Part shown: in pieces, positions 32,430-41,270 of the stretch | Position numbering within the stretch: position 1 is the first letter of the stretch | How the letters are laid out: each line of letters begins with the position of its first letter | NCBI RefSeq assembly: GCF_018309085.1 | Contig: NZ_CP070502.1 | Coordinates: 620,001 to 684,000, forward strand | Reading direction: 5' to 3' | DNA from: Sporosarcina sp. Marseille-Q4063 | GTDB lineage: Bacteria > Bacillota > Bacilli > Bacillales_A > Planococcaceae | DNA: 64,000 nucleotides | Translations under genes and position numbers: made by a program | Notes under the pieces: generated by a model | The model's database searches: none | Told to the model about the DNA's origin: nothing | The model's input: only the letters and a program-made list of their open reading frames with translations

Positions 32430-32921
32430 TTATTCCTCCGTGATATACTTTCTGATTTCCAAATAATAAATTAAGTACTGCATGAATCCCAATAACAATA
32501 ATCCAATAACCATCCACATCTTCCCAATCGGCAATAAAAGGTATAATACCGCAAGTACTGGGATGGCTGTTACAAAAAATGTATACACTTTTTTTGTCGC
32601 CTGACCTGTTGCCTGTTGAAATAATTCATCGTCTTCTAGGTATTCCGGGGGCGTCAAGTATAATGGCGAAAGTTTTTTATCGGGATATTTTCGATTATGC
32701 TTAAATAATTTGATGAAAAAGGTGATTAGGGTGCCCCAAATCAGAACAAACAAAATAGCAAATAACATTAGATTAGACTCCAAGCTTAAACTAAATGTGA
32801 ATTCGTCCATTCCATTGCCCTCGATAAGCGCAGTCGTCCCGATAAAATAAATAGACACGGCGATTAATAGAATAAAGTTCATAATCCATAATGGAAACGT
32901 AACCCTCATATCACTTTTCAT
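32430..32921 (-). CDS. Four-helix membrane protein paired with an Xre regulator
   Basis: A 163-residue protein with membrane segments at about 9-27, 45-68, 107-122 and 128-148, and a charged loop (FKHNRKYPDKKLSPLYLTPP). I do not recognise a named family with confidence. ATG at 32,921 follows GGGGAGG and overlaps the end of the Xre gene by 11 bases, so the two are translationally coupled; the frame open to 32,981 lies inside that gene. A similar arrangement is at 46,015-47,169. Confidence 0.7.
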   Translation of the reverse strand: MKSDMRVTFPLWIMNFILLIAVSIYFIGTTALIEGNGMDEFTFSLSLESNLMLFAILFVLIWGTLITFFIKLFKHNRKYPDKKLSPLYLTPPEYLEDDELFQQATGQATKKVYTFFVTAIPVLAVLYLLLPIGKMWMVIGLLLLGFMQYLIYYLEIRKYITEE

Positions 32922-33126
32922 TTTCTTCCTCCCCTTCCAACCAAAATAATTCATTAATACTACACTTGAGTTCACGGGCAAGTTTCAATGACAATGTAAC
33001 GGACGGCGAAAATTCTCCTTTTTCGATAAAACCGATGGTCTGTCGCGTAACCCCCACGCGTTTTGCAAGTTCTATTTGCGTAAAATCATGCCGCGCTCTT
33101 AATTCTCTGACCCTATTCTTCAGCAT
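32911..33126 (-). CDS. Small Xre-type HTH regulator
   Basis: A 71-residue protein that is almost only a Cro/C1-type helix-turn-helix: LRARHDFTQIELAKRVGVTR then QTIGFIEKGEFSPSVTLSLK. It is about 60% identical by eye to the one at 46,015. Such minimal regulators commonly control themselves and the membrane protein downstream. Promoter at 33,149-33,177. Confidence 0.88.
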   Translation of the reverse strand: MLKNRVRELRARHDFTQIELAKRVGVTRQTIGFIEKGEFSPSVTLSLKLARELKCSINELFWLEGEEENEK

Positions 33127-33148
33127 GATAACACCACCTCATATTAAT

Positions 33149-33177
33149 AATGTACACTAAACTTAACTGGATGTAAA
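33149..33177 (-). promoter_or_regulatory. Promoter of the Xre/membrane operon
   Basis: Minus strand TTTACA, 17-base spacer, TACATT. The spacer contains CAGTTAAGTTTAG, which resembles the AT-rich spacer of the paralogous promoter at 45,955. Confidence 0.65.
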
Positions 33178-33207
33178 GTATTTATTACATTAAGTTATGT
33201 TGACCGA

Positions 33208-33243
33208 ACAAAAAGAGCCTAGGCTAAGCACCTAGACTCTTTA
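33208..33243 (-). terminator. Terminator of argF
   Basis: Minus strand AGAGTCTAGG-TGCTTAG-CCTAGGCTCT followed by TTTT. Confidence 0.88.
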
Positions 33244-33257
33244 GAAACTTTTCTTTT

Positions 33258-34220
33258 TTATAATAATGTCGCTAATACGGCTTTTTGCGCATGCAATCGA
33301 TTGCCTGCTTGTTGGAATACATAAGAATTCGGCCCGTCGATAACCGATGTCGCGACCTCTTCTTCACGATGTGCTGGCAAGCAATGCAAAAATATATAGT
33401 CCTTTTTTGCGTGCGCTATTAATTCATCGTTAATTTGAAAATCTTTAAATGCTTCAAGACGTTGGAACATTTCTTCCTCCTGCCCCATGCTGGTCCAAAC
33501 ATCTGTATAAATTGCATCTGCTCCATTTACAGCTTCAATCGGATTCGTTGTTTCTAGGACGCTGCCCCCATTAAACAAGGCTAATTTCTTCGCCTGTTGT
33601 ATTATTTCATGGTCACACGTGTATTCTTCAGGCGTTCCAATTGTTACGTGCATTCCAGCATGAGCTGCTGCGATGACTAAGGAGTGCGCAACATTATTCC
33701 CATCACCAATATACGCCAATTTCTTACCTTTTAATGATCCTTTTACTTCTATAATTGTAAGTAGATCAGCTAACGCTTGGCATGGATGAAAAATATCTGT
33801 TAACCCATTGATGACTGGAACAGACGTATGTTCCGCTAATTCTTTTACCATTTCATGAGAATTTGCACGTATCATCACGCCGTCCAAATACTCCGAGAGG
33901 ACTTTTCCCGTATCTGAAATCGACTCGCCGCGCCCGATTTGTAAATCGCGCGCATTCATAAACATCGCATGCCCGCCTAAATGAATCATCCCTACTTCAA
34001 ATGAAATACGCGTTCTCGTCGAATGCTTCTCGAAAATCATCCCTAACGTTTTCCCCGCCAAAACCTGGTCAAGTTTGCCATCCGTTGTATCTTTTTTAAG
34101 CTTGATTGCCTTATCAATCAAATATAAAACTTCCTCGCTCGTTAAATCAAGTAAACTAAGAAGATCTCTTCCTTTTAATCCCGCTTCTAATTCCTTATCA
34201 CTTTCCGCTAATTTAATCAT
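33258..34220 (-). CDS. argF: Ornithine carbamoyltransferase
   Basis: A 320-residue enzyme making citrulline from ornithine and carbamoyl phosphate in arginine synthesis. The carbamoyl-phosphate site STRTR is at 67-71, HPCQALADLLTI in the middle, and the ornithine-binding HCLPAHR at about 279-285. The start at 34,220 is chosen: AAGGTGATG is just upstream, inside the longer frame that opens at 34,241. It stands alone, not in an arg operon, behind a strong promoter. Confidence 0.96.
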   Translation of the reverse strand: MIKLAESDKELEAGLKGRDLLSLLDLTSEEVLYLIDKAIKLKKDTTDGKLDQVLAGKTLGMIFEKHSTRTRISFEVGMIHLGGHAMFMNARDLQIGRGESISDTGKVLSEYLDGVMIRANSHEMVKELAEHTSVPVINGLTDIFHPCQALADLLTIIEVKGSLKGKKLAYIGDGNNVAHSLVIAAAHAGMHVTIGTPEEYTCDHEIIQQAKKLALFNGGSVLETTNPIEAVNGADAIYTDVWTSMGQEEEMFQRLEAFKDFQINDELIAHAKKDYIFLHCLPAHREEEVATSVIDGPNSYVFQQAGNRLHAQKAVLATLL

Positions 34221-34261
34221 AAATAAATCATCACCTTCCATAAATTTTGAATGTATGTTTT

Positions 34262-34290
34262 AGTATATGTGTGTATAATTATTAAGTCAA
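34262..34290 (-). promoter_or_regulatory. Sigma-A promoter of argF
   Basis: Minus strand TTGACT, 17 bases, TATACT. The spacer TAATAATTATACACACA is AT-rich like arginine-repressor boxes, but no confident ArgR site can be claimed. Confidence 0.82.
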
Positions 34291-34367
34291 GTGTATTATT
34301 ATAATTAGTTAGAAAGTTAGGTGTTTATTGTGAAAGGGTATTTTCGACTTATATCGTTAGAAAATAT

Positions 34368-34592
34368 GCGGTGCGAGAATAAACCTGGGAGCAACGAGAG
34401 CAACCAGGAACGCAGCGAAAGCAAACTTACGTAGTACGAGAGAAACGAGCGGCGATACGATAATAAAGTTACGAGAAATCGCGATACGAGAATAAACGAG
34501 GGAGCAACGAGAGCAACCAGGAACGCAGCGAGAGCAAACTCTACCAGTACGAGAATAACGAGTGACGATACGGGAACAAACAAAAAGCCTTG
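34368..34592. repeat. Tandem duplication of a 113-bp purine-rich unit
   Basis: GAGCAACGAGAGCAACCAGG occurs at 34,389 and 34,502, and the flanks on both sides also match (GCGAGAATAAAC..., GTACGAGA...AACGAG), giving two head-to-tail copies with period 113. Within each, ACGAGA/GCAACGAGAGC motifs recur. It lies between the argF promoter and the M42 peptidase terminator and encodes nothing credible. Confidence 0.85.
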
Positions 34593-34619
34593 TTACCCCA
34601 ATAAGGAATAACAAGGCCA
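34579..34619 (-). terminator. Terminator of the M42 peptidase gene
   Basis: Minus strand GCCTTGTTA...TAACAAGGC followed by TTTTTG. Confidence 0.88.
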
Positions 34620-34632
34620 CTCGATTTAATTT

Positions 34633-35721
34633 TCATTCAAAAGTAATTTTATTAACTGTTTCACGGTCTAACTTTTTAATCACTTCAATGATCAGTTTTA
34701 CTGTGTTTTCGTAATCATCACGATGCAAGATTCCCGCGTGTGAATGGATATAACGTGTTGGAATACAAATTGCTAGTGATGGAACGCCGCTTCCGGAAAT
34801 ATGGATGGCACCTGCGTCTGTACCGCCGCCAGGGATTGTTTCGAACTGATATGGAATTCCTTTTTCTTCAGCCGTATCGACAACTAGATCTCGCAAGCCT
34901 TTATGCGATACCATCGATGCGTCAAAGAGTAAAATTTGCGGGCCATCGCCCATCTTTCCAGTTGCTTCTTTCGATGTAATTCCAGGTGTGTCTCCTGCAA
35001 TCCCGACGTCTACTGCAAATCCGATGTCTGGCTGGATTTTTGTTGCAGCAGTGCGTGCACCGCGGAGACCGACTTCTTCTTGAGCTGCTCCGACGCCGAA
35101 TACTACGTTCGGATGATTTTCACCTTTCAACCCTTTGAGAACATCGATTGCAATCGCAATCCCAATTCGATTATCCCATGCTTTCGCAAGCAACAGCTTT
35201 TCATTGTTCATCACGGTGAATTCGAAATAAGGTACAACCATATCTCCCGGTAAAATTCCCCACTTCATTGCTTCTTCCTTGGAAGTTGCACCAACGTCAA
35301 TAAACATATCTTTAATATCAACTGGTTTCTTTCTCGCTTCCGGAGAAAGAATATGCGGAGGTTTTGATCCGATAACGCCTGTTACAGTATCTCCACTGCG
35401 TGTGACGATTGTGACGCGTTGTGCCAGCATTACTTGTGACCACCAACCGCCAACAGTTTGGAATGATAAGAATCCTTTATCATCAATCTTCGAAATCATA
35501 AAGCCAACTTCATCAAGATGACCTGCAACCATTATTTTCGGGCCCTTGTCATCACCAGTTTTCGAAGCAATTAGAGAACCTAGTCCATCTTGCTCAACTT
35601 TATCACTAAACGGTTCGATATACTTTTTCATGACATCCCGCGCTTCACGCTCGTTACCCGGAATGCCTTTCGCGTCCGTTAAATCTTTGAGCATCGTTAA
35701 TGTTTCGTCAAGTTTTGTCAA
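34633..35721 (-). CDS. M42 family metallo-aminopeptidase (YtoP-like)
   Basis: A 362-residue enzyme with a two-metal centre: metal ligands in [37 protein letters not shown] and the late His in [10 protein letters not shown]. The family forms dodecameric tetrahedral aminopeptidases acting on peptides left by proteases. The start is TTG at 35,721 (L-T-K-L-D-E) with GGAGGT eight bases upstream; the frame opens earlier at an ATG with no site. Single-gene unit. Confidence 0.9.
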   Translation of the reverse strand: MTKLDETLTMLKDLTDAKGIPGNEREARDVMKKYIEPFSDKVEQDGLGSLIASKTGDDKGPKIMVAGHLDEVGFMISKIDDKGFLSFQTVGGWWSQVMLAQRVTIVTRSGDTVTGVIGSKPPHILSPEARKKPVDIKDMFIDVGATSKEEAMKWGILPGDMVVPYFEFTVMNNEKLLLAKAWDNRIGIAIAIDVLKGLKGENHPNVVFGVGAAQEEVGLRGARTAATKIQPDIGFAVDVGIAGDTPGITSKEATGKMGDGPQILLFDASMVSHKGLRDLVVDTAEEKGIPYQFETIPGGGTDAGAIHISGSGVPSLAICIPTRYIHSHAGILHRDDYENTVKLIIEVIKKLDRETVNKITFE

Positions 35722-35818
35722 ATTACTTCGACCTCCTAAATAAATCATACATAAGTAGTATATTCGAAATGGATGCTATTATCAAAACATTTCGGGTTTA
35801 AATAAAAAAGAAAGCTGC

Positions 35819-36268
35819 CTATTTTTTCATATATGATGATCTGCCAATTTCTCTAAGAATATATGGAACCTTCGTTTTGCTGTTTATCACCCCCTCATAT
35901 TCCATTGTTATATGTATATATTTTTCTGCCAGTTGGGGGTCCATCCAAGTAATTTCCTCAATTTCTTCCGGAATCGAGATATTTATTTCTCCACCAGTTA
36001 TTTGTCCCAGGAAAGTAAAGAATATAGCATGATGTCCTTTTTCTTGAAAAAACGCTTCACTAACGGTAAAAACGCCATCTATTTGGACATCTAATCCTGT
36101 TTCTTCTTTTACTTCACGAATAGCAGCTTCTTCAAGCGTTTCGCCCTTCTCTACCGCTCCACCAGGAAGTGTATAATAAGACGCTGCTTCTCCTTTATTT
36201 TTCACTAATAATACATTCTTTTCGTGTTTATCAAATAGAAGGACGTATACAACATCAACCCTTTTCAT
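35819..36268 (-). CDS. Nudix hydrolase
   Basis: A 149-residue protein. The Nudix box GGAVEKGETLEEAAIREVKE followed by ETGLD is complete (Gly, Glu, REVxEE). It hydrolyses a nucleoside diphosphate linked to something unknown. AAGGAGG precedes the ATG. A second Nudix gene and a HIT gene follow upstream on the same strand, so three nucleotide hydrolases are neighbours. Confidence 0.9.
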   Translation of the reverse strand: MKRVDVVYVLLFDKHEKNVLLVKNKGEAASYYTLPGGAVEKGETLEEAAIREVKEETGLDVQIDGVFTVSEAFFQEKGHHAIFFTFLGQITGGEINISIPEEIEEITWMDPQLAEKYIHITMEYEGVINSKTKVPYILREIGRSSYMKK

Positions 36269-36332
36269 CTACTGTAATCCTCCTTTTTGTTTCATTAAAC
36301 GGTGACAAAATTCGGGTTATTCCACCGCATCA

Positions 36333-36818
36333 TTAGGGTGTTAATTCTTCAGTCAGAGCCTTAATAGCGTTCATTACATCTTTCATATTTTCTTCAATAT
36401 TCATTTCATTCCTAGCGTGGAGTAGAACAGGTCTAATCGATTCTACTGAACGGCCAAATTCGTACATCCATTCATAGCGCGGAACCATCCATGTATGGAA
36501 ATGATGCGTTGTATCTTCATTGTAAAAATAATAAACATATTCAATTCCCAAAACTTCCCTTTGCGCCTTTCTAATTTTTGATAGAATATTTATATAATCA
36601 ATCTTTTCTACCTCGGTTAATTCATCAAAACATTTAATATGACGCTTGGAAGCTAAAATAATTAGTCCTTTTATCGGGTATGCAACATCTTGATGAGCAT
36701 GGAAGAATTCAGTTTCAATTACCACTCCTCCATCTGGTTCGATAACTCCACTTGTCAATGCACAACTTAAACATTCAACTTCAACTGTTTTTCCGTTTGA
36801 TAAAGTTATTCTCCTCAT
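36333..36818 (-). CDS. HIT-like nucleotide hydrolase/transferase
   Basis: A 161-residue HIT superfamily protein. The catalytic stretch is THHFHTWMVPR near 108-118 (His-x-His pattern); the entry segment CLSCALTSGVIEPDGGVVIE and FHAHQDVAYPIKGLIILASK resembles diadenosine polyphosphate hydrolases. The substrate is not clear, and the triad is shorter than in standard HIT enzymes. GGGAGGA precedes ATG at 36,818. Confidence 0.78.
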   Translation of the reverse strand: MRRITLSNGKTVEVECLSCALTSGVIEPDGGVVIETEFFHAHQDVAYPIKGLIILASKRHIKCFDELTEVEKIDYINILSKIRKAQREVLGIEYVYYFYNEDTTHHFHTWMVPRYEWMYEFGRSVESIRPVLLHARNEMNIEENMKDVMNAIKALTEELTP

Positions 36819-36899
36819 GAATGTTCCTCCCAATCTTTAATTGATAACTTATAGATAAAAAGGTTTTCTGTCGTCGTACAATAACACACTTGAATAAAT

Positions 36900-37346
36900 T
36901 CAAACATAATCTACTATCTTTAAGTCCACCTCATCTATAACACCAATTTCCTCATTTAAATCCCAAAGCATTATTTCCGTTGTTTCTTCATTTCCCATAA
37001 ATGGTTGTAATGTTTCAATGACAGCGAAGTAAACTGGATTATATTTAATGAATCCATTCATTGTATTTTTCACCTTTAATAACCCTTTGAACTCGAGATT
37101 AGCCACGACTTGTCCAGTCTCTTCATAAAGTTCTCTCATAGCGCATTCTTTTGGCGTCTCATCCTGCTCTCTATGACCTGCCGGAAATTCCCATTGTTGA
37201 CGCCAAACGTTATAACAAAGAAGATATTTCCCTTCACACTTTACGATTGCAAAAGAACCTGCTACTGGCTGATAAAACTTTATTTCTATTTCTTTAATAT
37301 TAATAAATTCAAGAAACTTAAAGCCATTATTCTTAGTGCTATTCAA
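36900..37346 (-). CDS. Nudix hydrolase
   Basis: A 148-residue protein. FPAGHREQDETPKECAMREL then YEETGQ is a Nudix box with His in place of the usual second Gly-Gly region. It begins with FYQPVAGSFAIVKCEGKYLL. The start TTG at 37,346 lies seven bases after GGGGGGA; the frame stays open to 37,397 without a better site. Substrate unknown; it might act on modified nucleotides or sugar nucleotides. Confidence 0.85.
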   Translation of the reverse strand: MNSTKNNGFKFLEFINIKEIEIKFYQPVAGSFAIVKCEGKYLLCYNVWRQQWEFPAGHREQDETPKECAMRELYEETGQVVANLEFKGLLKVKNTMNGFIKYNPVYFAVIETLQPFMGNEETTEIMLWDLNEEIGVIDEVDLKIVDYV

Positions 37347-37570
37347 TATGAATTCCCCCCTTAACCAGTGGCTTCTATAACGGTTTGACATTAACAATTG
37401 ACCATCGAACCTTTTAAGTTAACCCAGACCAGTGTCATTTTGTGCAACTGAAGCAGTTTAATGGGAAATTCTTAGTTCCGTTTATTATAGTTTACTTTTT
37501 AGTTTCAACCCATAACTGCATGTACAATAAGAGATTCTACGTTTTATCTAGAATACCTTTATATAAATAA

Positions 37571-37606
37571 AACAGCGTTACCCGTTTAAGAGGTATCGCT
37601 GTTTTC
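37571..37606 (-). terminator. Terminator of ddh
   Basis: Minus strand ACAGCGATACC...GGGTAACGCTGT followed by TTTATTTA. Confidence 0.85.
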
Positions 37607-37632
37607 ACTAATTCAAAGTTTTGCGGCTGTGA

Positions 37633-38619
37633 TTATAGCAATTCTTTCCGTAGATCTGCCGCAGTTTTCTTCGACAATAATCCAGGCGCGACATCAAAAA
37701 CAGTTTTCGCACCAAAATCACCGTTTTGATTCAACCGATAAGCTGCCCGTGCATATGCAACGAGAACACTTGATGTGAACTCAGGATTGCTATCGAGCTT
37801 CATAGAATACTCCATCACTTGATTGGTATCGTTACCTGTTTTACCGCTACGAATGACAAATCCTCCGTGTGGCATCGCTGCATGATCTCGCTTCAGTTCT
37901 TCCTCTGTAATAAACGTCACTGTCGTATCATAATCTGAAAAATAATTCGGCATCGTTACAATTGCTTGTTCCACTTCATTTGCATCTGCGCCTTCTTCAA
38001 GGACTACGTAACATTCGCGTGTATGCTTTTCGCGGGTTGATAGTTCCGGAAGTGTTCCACTACGAACTTGATTCACTCCATCTTCATTAGGAATCGTATA
38101 TTGCACTGCTCCTTTAACACCAGGAACTCTTCTTACTGCATCAGAGTGTCCTTGGCTAAGTCCTTTACCCCAAAATGTATAAGTAGTTCCTTCGGATAAA
38201 ACAGCTTCTCCGTACAGACGATTAATCGAAAATAAGCCTGGATCCCAACCAACCGATATGATCGAAGTATTTTTGTTTGGTTTTGCGGACTGATCCACTG
38301 CTTCGTAATAATTTGGGATTTCTGCATGTGTGTCAAAACTATCAATGGTAGAGAAATGTTTTGCCAATTCAGGTCCTTGTTCTGGCAAATCATTTTTGGA
38401 TCCGCCGCATAAGATCAATACATCAATTTTCTCTTTAAACTCTAGAATTGAGTCGTGTGCATACACGGGAATTTTATCGTTTAGTAATGTCAGGTCATCT
38501 GGATTTCTTCTCGTAAAAACACCGATTAATTCCATATCATCGTTCTGTGCAATTGCCGACTCGACACCCCTGCCTAAATTTCCATATCCAGCTATTCCGA
38601 TTCTAATTTTCTTCGTCAT
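37633..38619 (-). CDS. ddh: meso-Diaminopimelate D-dehydrogenase
   Basis: A 328-residue NADPH enzyme that makes meso-diaminopimelate from tetrahydrodipicolinate in one step, a shortcut in lysine and peptidoglycan precursor synthesis. The NADP fold is IRIGIAGYGNLGRG; the conserved ILCGGSKNDLPEQGPELAKH, SVGWDPGLFSINRLYGEAVL and GKGLSQGHSDAVRRVPGVK blocks are all present. Known from Lysinibacillus sphaericus and related Planococcaceae but absent from Bacillus subtilis. GGAAGGA precedes the ATG. Confidence 0.96.
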   Translation of the reverse strand: MTKKIRIGIAGYGNLGRGVESAIAQNDDMELIGVFTRRNPDDLTLLNDKIPVYAHDSILEFKEKIDVLILCGGSKNDLPEQGPELAKHFSTIDSFDTHAEIPNYYEAVDQSAKPNKNTSIISVGWDPGLFSINRLYGEAVLSEGTTYTFWGKGLSQGHSDAVRRVPGVKGAVQYTIPNEDGVNQVRSGTLPELSTREKHTRECYVVLEEGADANEVEQAIVTMPNYFSDYDTTVTFITEEELKRDHAAMPHGGFVIRSGKTGNDTNQVMEYSMKLDSNPEFTSSVLVAYARAAYRLNQNGDFGAKTVFDVAPGLLSKKTAADLRKELL

Positions 38620-38740
38620 TTAATCTCGTCCTTCCAATTATGTATTTGTCATGAATTGTTCACAGTCAAAGCTGTCCTTCTCAAGTATAAACAATGATAA
38701 ACTAAAAGTATTGTTCGAAACTATGAAAAGAGGCTTTCAA

Positions 38741-39904
38741 ATGCGAAACTTTGTTTATCTCATTGTATTTATTTCCTTCTTCGATTTATTTTCCCAACTT
38801 CCGATAATGAGCCCTTTCGCTGATTCATTAGGCGCAACTCCTTTTGTTATTGGACTTGCAGTTGGTATTTATTCGTTTTCTAATATGATTGGTAATGTTA
38901 TTTCTGGATTTATGACTGATAAACGCGGCCCATTTCTAATTTTGGTTTTCGGATTATTTGCGTCAGCGGTTTCTCTACTCTTATACTTCGCAATCACTGA
39001 TCCAGTCAGTTTGCTTGGCGTTCGTTTCATTCACGGTTTTATGGAAGGTCTGATTGTTCCAGCAGCATTTACTTTTTTAGCGAACCGTACGGAGGAAACT
39101 AATCGCGGAAGAAGCGTTGCCATTTCGGGCGCATTTGTCGGATTGGCTGCCATTATAGGGCCTGCATACGGCGGGATTGTCGCAGCAAAAACCAGTCCCG
39201 CATTCGTCATGGCGATTAATGGGATTATGATGTTCTTAATCGCGGTTGCCGCATTCTTCGTTCTCCGTTCATTTAAATATGTTCGTAAGAAGCAAATTTC
39301 AAATAACCAAACGCGAGTCAGACATTTATTTCGTTCACCTGGTATGGTTCGTTCTTTTACCGGCGCCTTCTTCCTCATGTTCTCACAAGGGGTTTTAGCA
39401 CTGGTCTTGCCGTTAAAAGTTGTCTCGCTCGGTTTTGATGCCAAAACAAGCGGCATGTTGCTAAGCGCATTCGGCGTGACGGCAGTTCTGATCTTTTTAC
39501 TCCCGGTCAACCGAATATTCGACCATGTTCGCCCGATTATAACGCTCGCATTCGGATTGTCAATGATGGGCATTAGTATGCTGTTCTTAAGTCAACTAGA
39601 AGAATTGAACTTCTTATACATTTCGATGATTATTTACGGTATCGGATTTGCATTTTTATTCCCTTCCATCAACTCTTTGCTGATCGATTCGTCTTCTCCC
39701 GAGTTTCGCGGGAAAGCGTATGGCTACTTTTATGCATTCTTTTCAATTGGGGCTGTCGTGGGATCAAGTGTCATCGGTTTATTAGATTTAGAATTCTCGG
39801 GTTCTTTCCTGTTAACCGGCATTATTTTAATTGTCATCGCTGTTTATTCCCTCATCGGGAATACGAAAAAAAATTCGTTTGACAATGCGCCGCCTATCAG
39901 CTAA
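38741..39904 (+). CDS. MFS transporter
   Basis: A 387-residue protein with twelve helices. MSPFADSLGATPFVIGLAVG and SGFMTDKRGPFLILVFGL give the MFS loop signature between helices 2 and 3. Probably a drug-type efflux protein. The start at 38,741 is preferred (AGAGGC upstream); the frame is open from 38,651 but the extra 30 residues are polar and unlike the family. Divergent from ddh. Just upstream of the preQ1 riboswitch, without an obvious terminator of its own. Confidence 0.87.
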   Translation: MRNFVYLIVFISFFDLFSQLPIMSPFADSLGATPFVIGLAVGIYSFSNMIGNVISGFMTDKRGPFLILVFGLFASAVSLLLYFAITDPVSLLGVRFIHGFMEGLIVPAAFTFLANRTEETNRGRSVAISGAFVGLAAIIGPAYGGIVAAKTSPAFVMAINGIMMFLIAVAAFFVLRSFKYVRKKQISNNQTRVRHLFRSPGMVRSFTGAFFLMFSQGVLALVLPLKVVSLGFDAKTSGMLLSAFGVTAVLIFLLPVNRIFDHVRPIITLAFGLSMMGISMLFLSQLEELNFLYISMIIYGIGFAFLFPSINSLLIDSSSPEFRGKAYGYFYAFFSIGAVVGSSVIGLLDLEFSGSFLLTGIILIVIAVYSLIGNTKKNSFDNAPPIS

Positions 39905-39935
39905 TGTTTTAGAAGGAAATGCATTTAAATGTTCG

Positions 39936-39972
39936 GGAGAGGTTCATAGCGACCCTCTATAAAAAACTATGG
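39936..39972 (+). promoter_or_regulatory. PreQ1-I riboswitch
   Basis: AGAGGTTCATAGCGACCCTC followed by TATAAAAAACTA is a near-perfect PreQ1 class I aptamer: stem AGAGG/CCTCT, loop with CATAGC, and the A-rich tail that docks back. It stands before queF and a queuosine-precursor transporter, whose expression would fall when preQ1 is plentiful. Confidence 0.93.
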
Positions 39973-40020
39973 ATGATGAAAAATGAATCTCAAACGATTA
40001 CATTATTTCTACATTTATGG

Positions 40021-40054
40021 ACCTCCCTCGACATAATTAACGGGAGGTTTTTTT
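40021..40054 (+). terminator. Terminator hairpin whose 3' arm is the queF ribosome binding site
   Basis: ACCTCCC-14 bases-GGGAGGT then TTTTTT. GGGAGG is also the only Shine-Dalgarno for the TTG start at 40,057. So folding of this hairpin would both end transcription and hide the ribosome binding site. Confidence 0.85.
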
Positions 40055-40056
40055 AA

Positions 40057-40554
40057 TTGGCTGGAAGAGATGAATCAACATTGACAGGTTTAACATTGTT
40101 AGGAAATCAACATACGGAGTACAAAGACACCTATAATCCAGGAGTTTTGGAAGCGATTGACAATTTACACACAAAACGTGATTATTTCGTGAAATTCAAT
40201 TGTCCAGAATTTACATCATTGTGCCCTCAAACAGGTCAACCAGACTTTGCAACAATGTACATTAGTTTTATACCCGATAAAAAACTTGTTGAAAGTAAAG
40301 CATTGAAATTATATTTATTCAGCTTCCGAAATCACGGTGATTTTCACGAAGACTGCGTCAATATCATCATGGATGATTTAATCGAATTAATTGACCCTAG
40401 ATACATCGAAGTATGGGGAAAGTTCACGCCGCGTGGCGGATTATCCATTGATCCTTACTGCAATTACGGGAAACCAGGAACAAAATATGAACAGATGGCC
40501 GAGCACCGGATGATGAACCATGATATGAATCCGGAAAAAATCGATAATCGCTGA
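40057..40554 (+). CDS. queF: NADPH-dependent 7-cyano-7-deazaguanine reductase
   Basis: A 165-residue QueF of the T-fold family, reducing preQ0 to preQ1 for queuosine in tRNA. Catalytic Cys56 ([12 protein letters not shown]) and Asp63 match Cys55/Asp62 of Bacillus subtilis; [13 protein letters not shown] and the QueF motif are intact. The start is TTG at 40,057, nine bases after GGGAGG. First gene of the preQ1-controlled operon. Confidence 0.96.
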   Translation: MAGRDESTLTGLTLLGNQHTEYKDTYNPGVLEAIDNLHTKRDYFVKFNCPEFTSLCPQTGQPDFATMYISFIPDKKLVESKALKLYLFSFRNHGDFHEDCVNIIMDDLIELIDPRYIEVWGKFTPRGGLSIDPYCNYGKPGTKYEQMAEHRMMNHDMNPEKIDNR

Positions 40555-40570
40555 TGGAGGATTCGAAACC

Positions 40571-41212
40571 ATGTTGTATTATTTAAATGGCCTATTTGTC
40601 GGATTATTGATTTTGTCCAATGTATTGGCAGTAAAGTTATTCAGTATCGGCGATTGGATTGTGTTGCCTGCTGCCGTCATTATTTATGTTTTTACCTATC
40701 CAATTTTGGATGTCATAACAGAAGCTTACGGAAAAAAAGCCGCACGACGTACCGTTTTGACGGGTTTTCTGGCACAGATTTTGGCAATCGTGTTCATATG
40801 GATCGCTATTAAATTGCCTGCTGCGTCTTTCTATGAAAACCAACAATCATTTGAATTAATCTTTACAGCCGGCTTCCGTGTCACAGTCGCAAGTCTTGTC
40901 GCTTATCTTGTCAGTCAGAACTTAGATGTAACGATTTTTGACAAGTTGAAAAAACGGCATGGCGAAAAGAAATTGTGGGTCAGAAATAACCTATCGACGA
41001 TGGCGAGTCAACTTGTCGACACGGCTATTTTCATCTCGATTGCTTTTTACGGCACGATGCCGTTAGGTGTACTCATTGGAATGATTTTCAGTCAGTATAT
41101 TTTCAAATTCCTTGTCGCGATATTGGATACGCCGGTTGTTTATGCGCTTGTTGCAATTTGCAGAAGAGCTGAGAAAAAAGAAAAATTGGATACAGCAACT
41201 GCACGCATTTGA
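40571..41212 (+). CDS. Queuosine precursor transporter (YhhQ/COG1738)
   Basis: A 213-residue membrane protein with about six helices: ILSNVLAVKLFSIGDWIVLP, then AAVIIYVFTYPILDVITEAY, the conserved block of COG1738 (VUT family), and SQLVDTAIFISIAFYG. Family members import preQ0/preQ1 or related bases. It lies 16 bases after queF and under the same riboswitch, which supports the role. Confidence 0.92.
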   Translation: MLYYLNGLFVGLLILSNVLAVKLFSIGDWIVLPAAVIIYVFTYPILDVITEAYGKKAARRTVLTGFLAQILAIVFIWIAIKLPAASFYENQQSFELIFTAGFRVTVASLVAYLVSQNLDVTIFDKLKKRHGEKKLWVRNNLSTMASQLVDTAIFISIAFYGTMPLGVLIGMIFSQYIFKFLVAILDTPVVYALVAICRRAEKKEKLDTATARI

Positions 41213-41229
41213 AAAAAATGATGTTTGAC

Positions 41230-41270
41230 CCTCCCCCTTTCAAGGAATTAATGAAGAGGGAGGTTTTTTT
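41230..41270 (+). terminator. Terminator hairpin whose 3' arm is the ribosome binding site of the DUF488 gene
   Basis: CCTCCCCCTT...AAGAGGGAGG then TTTTTTT immediately followed by ATG. GGGAGG is seven bases before the ATG. Same design as the hairpin before queF. Confidence 0.82.

Noticed and set aside
34240-34320. Arginine-repressor box at the argF promoter
   Set aside because: The spacer is AT-rich and vaguely similar, but too degenerate to call without a matrix search.
34317-34620. Val/Leu/Phe-rich and Cys/Arg-rich minus-strand frames
   Set aside because: They are produced by reading the 113-bp purine-rich duplication; odd composition, no ribosome binding site and no family resemblance.
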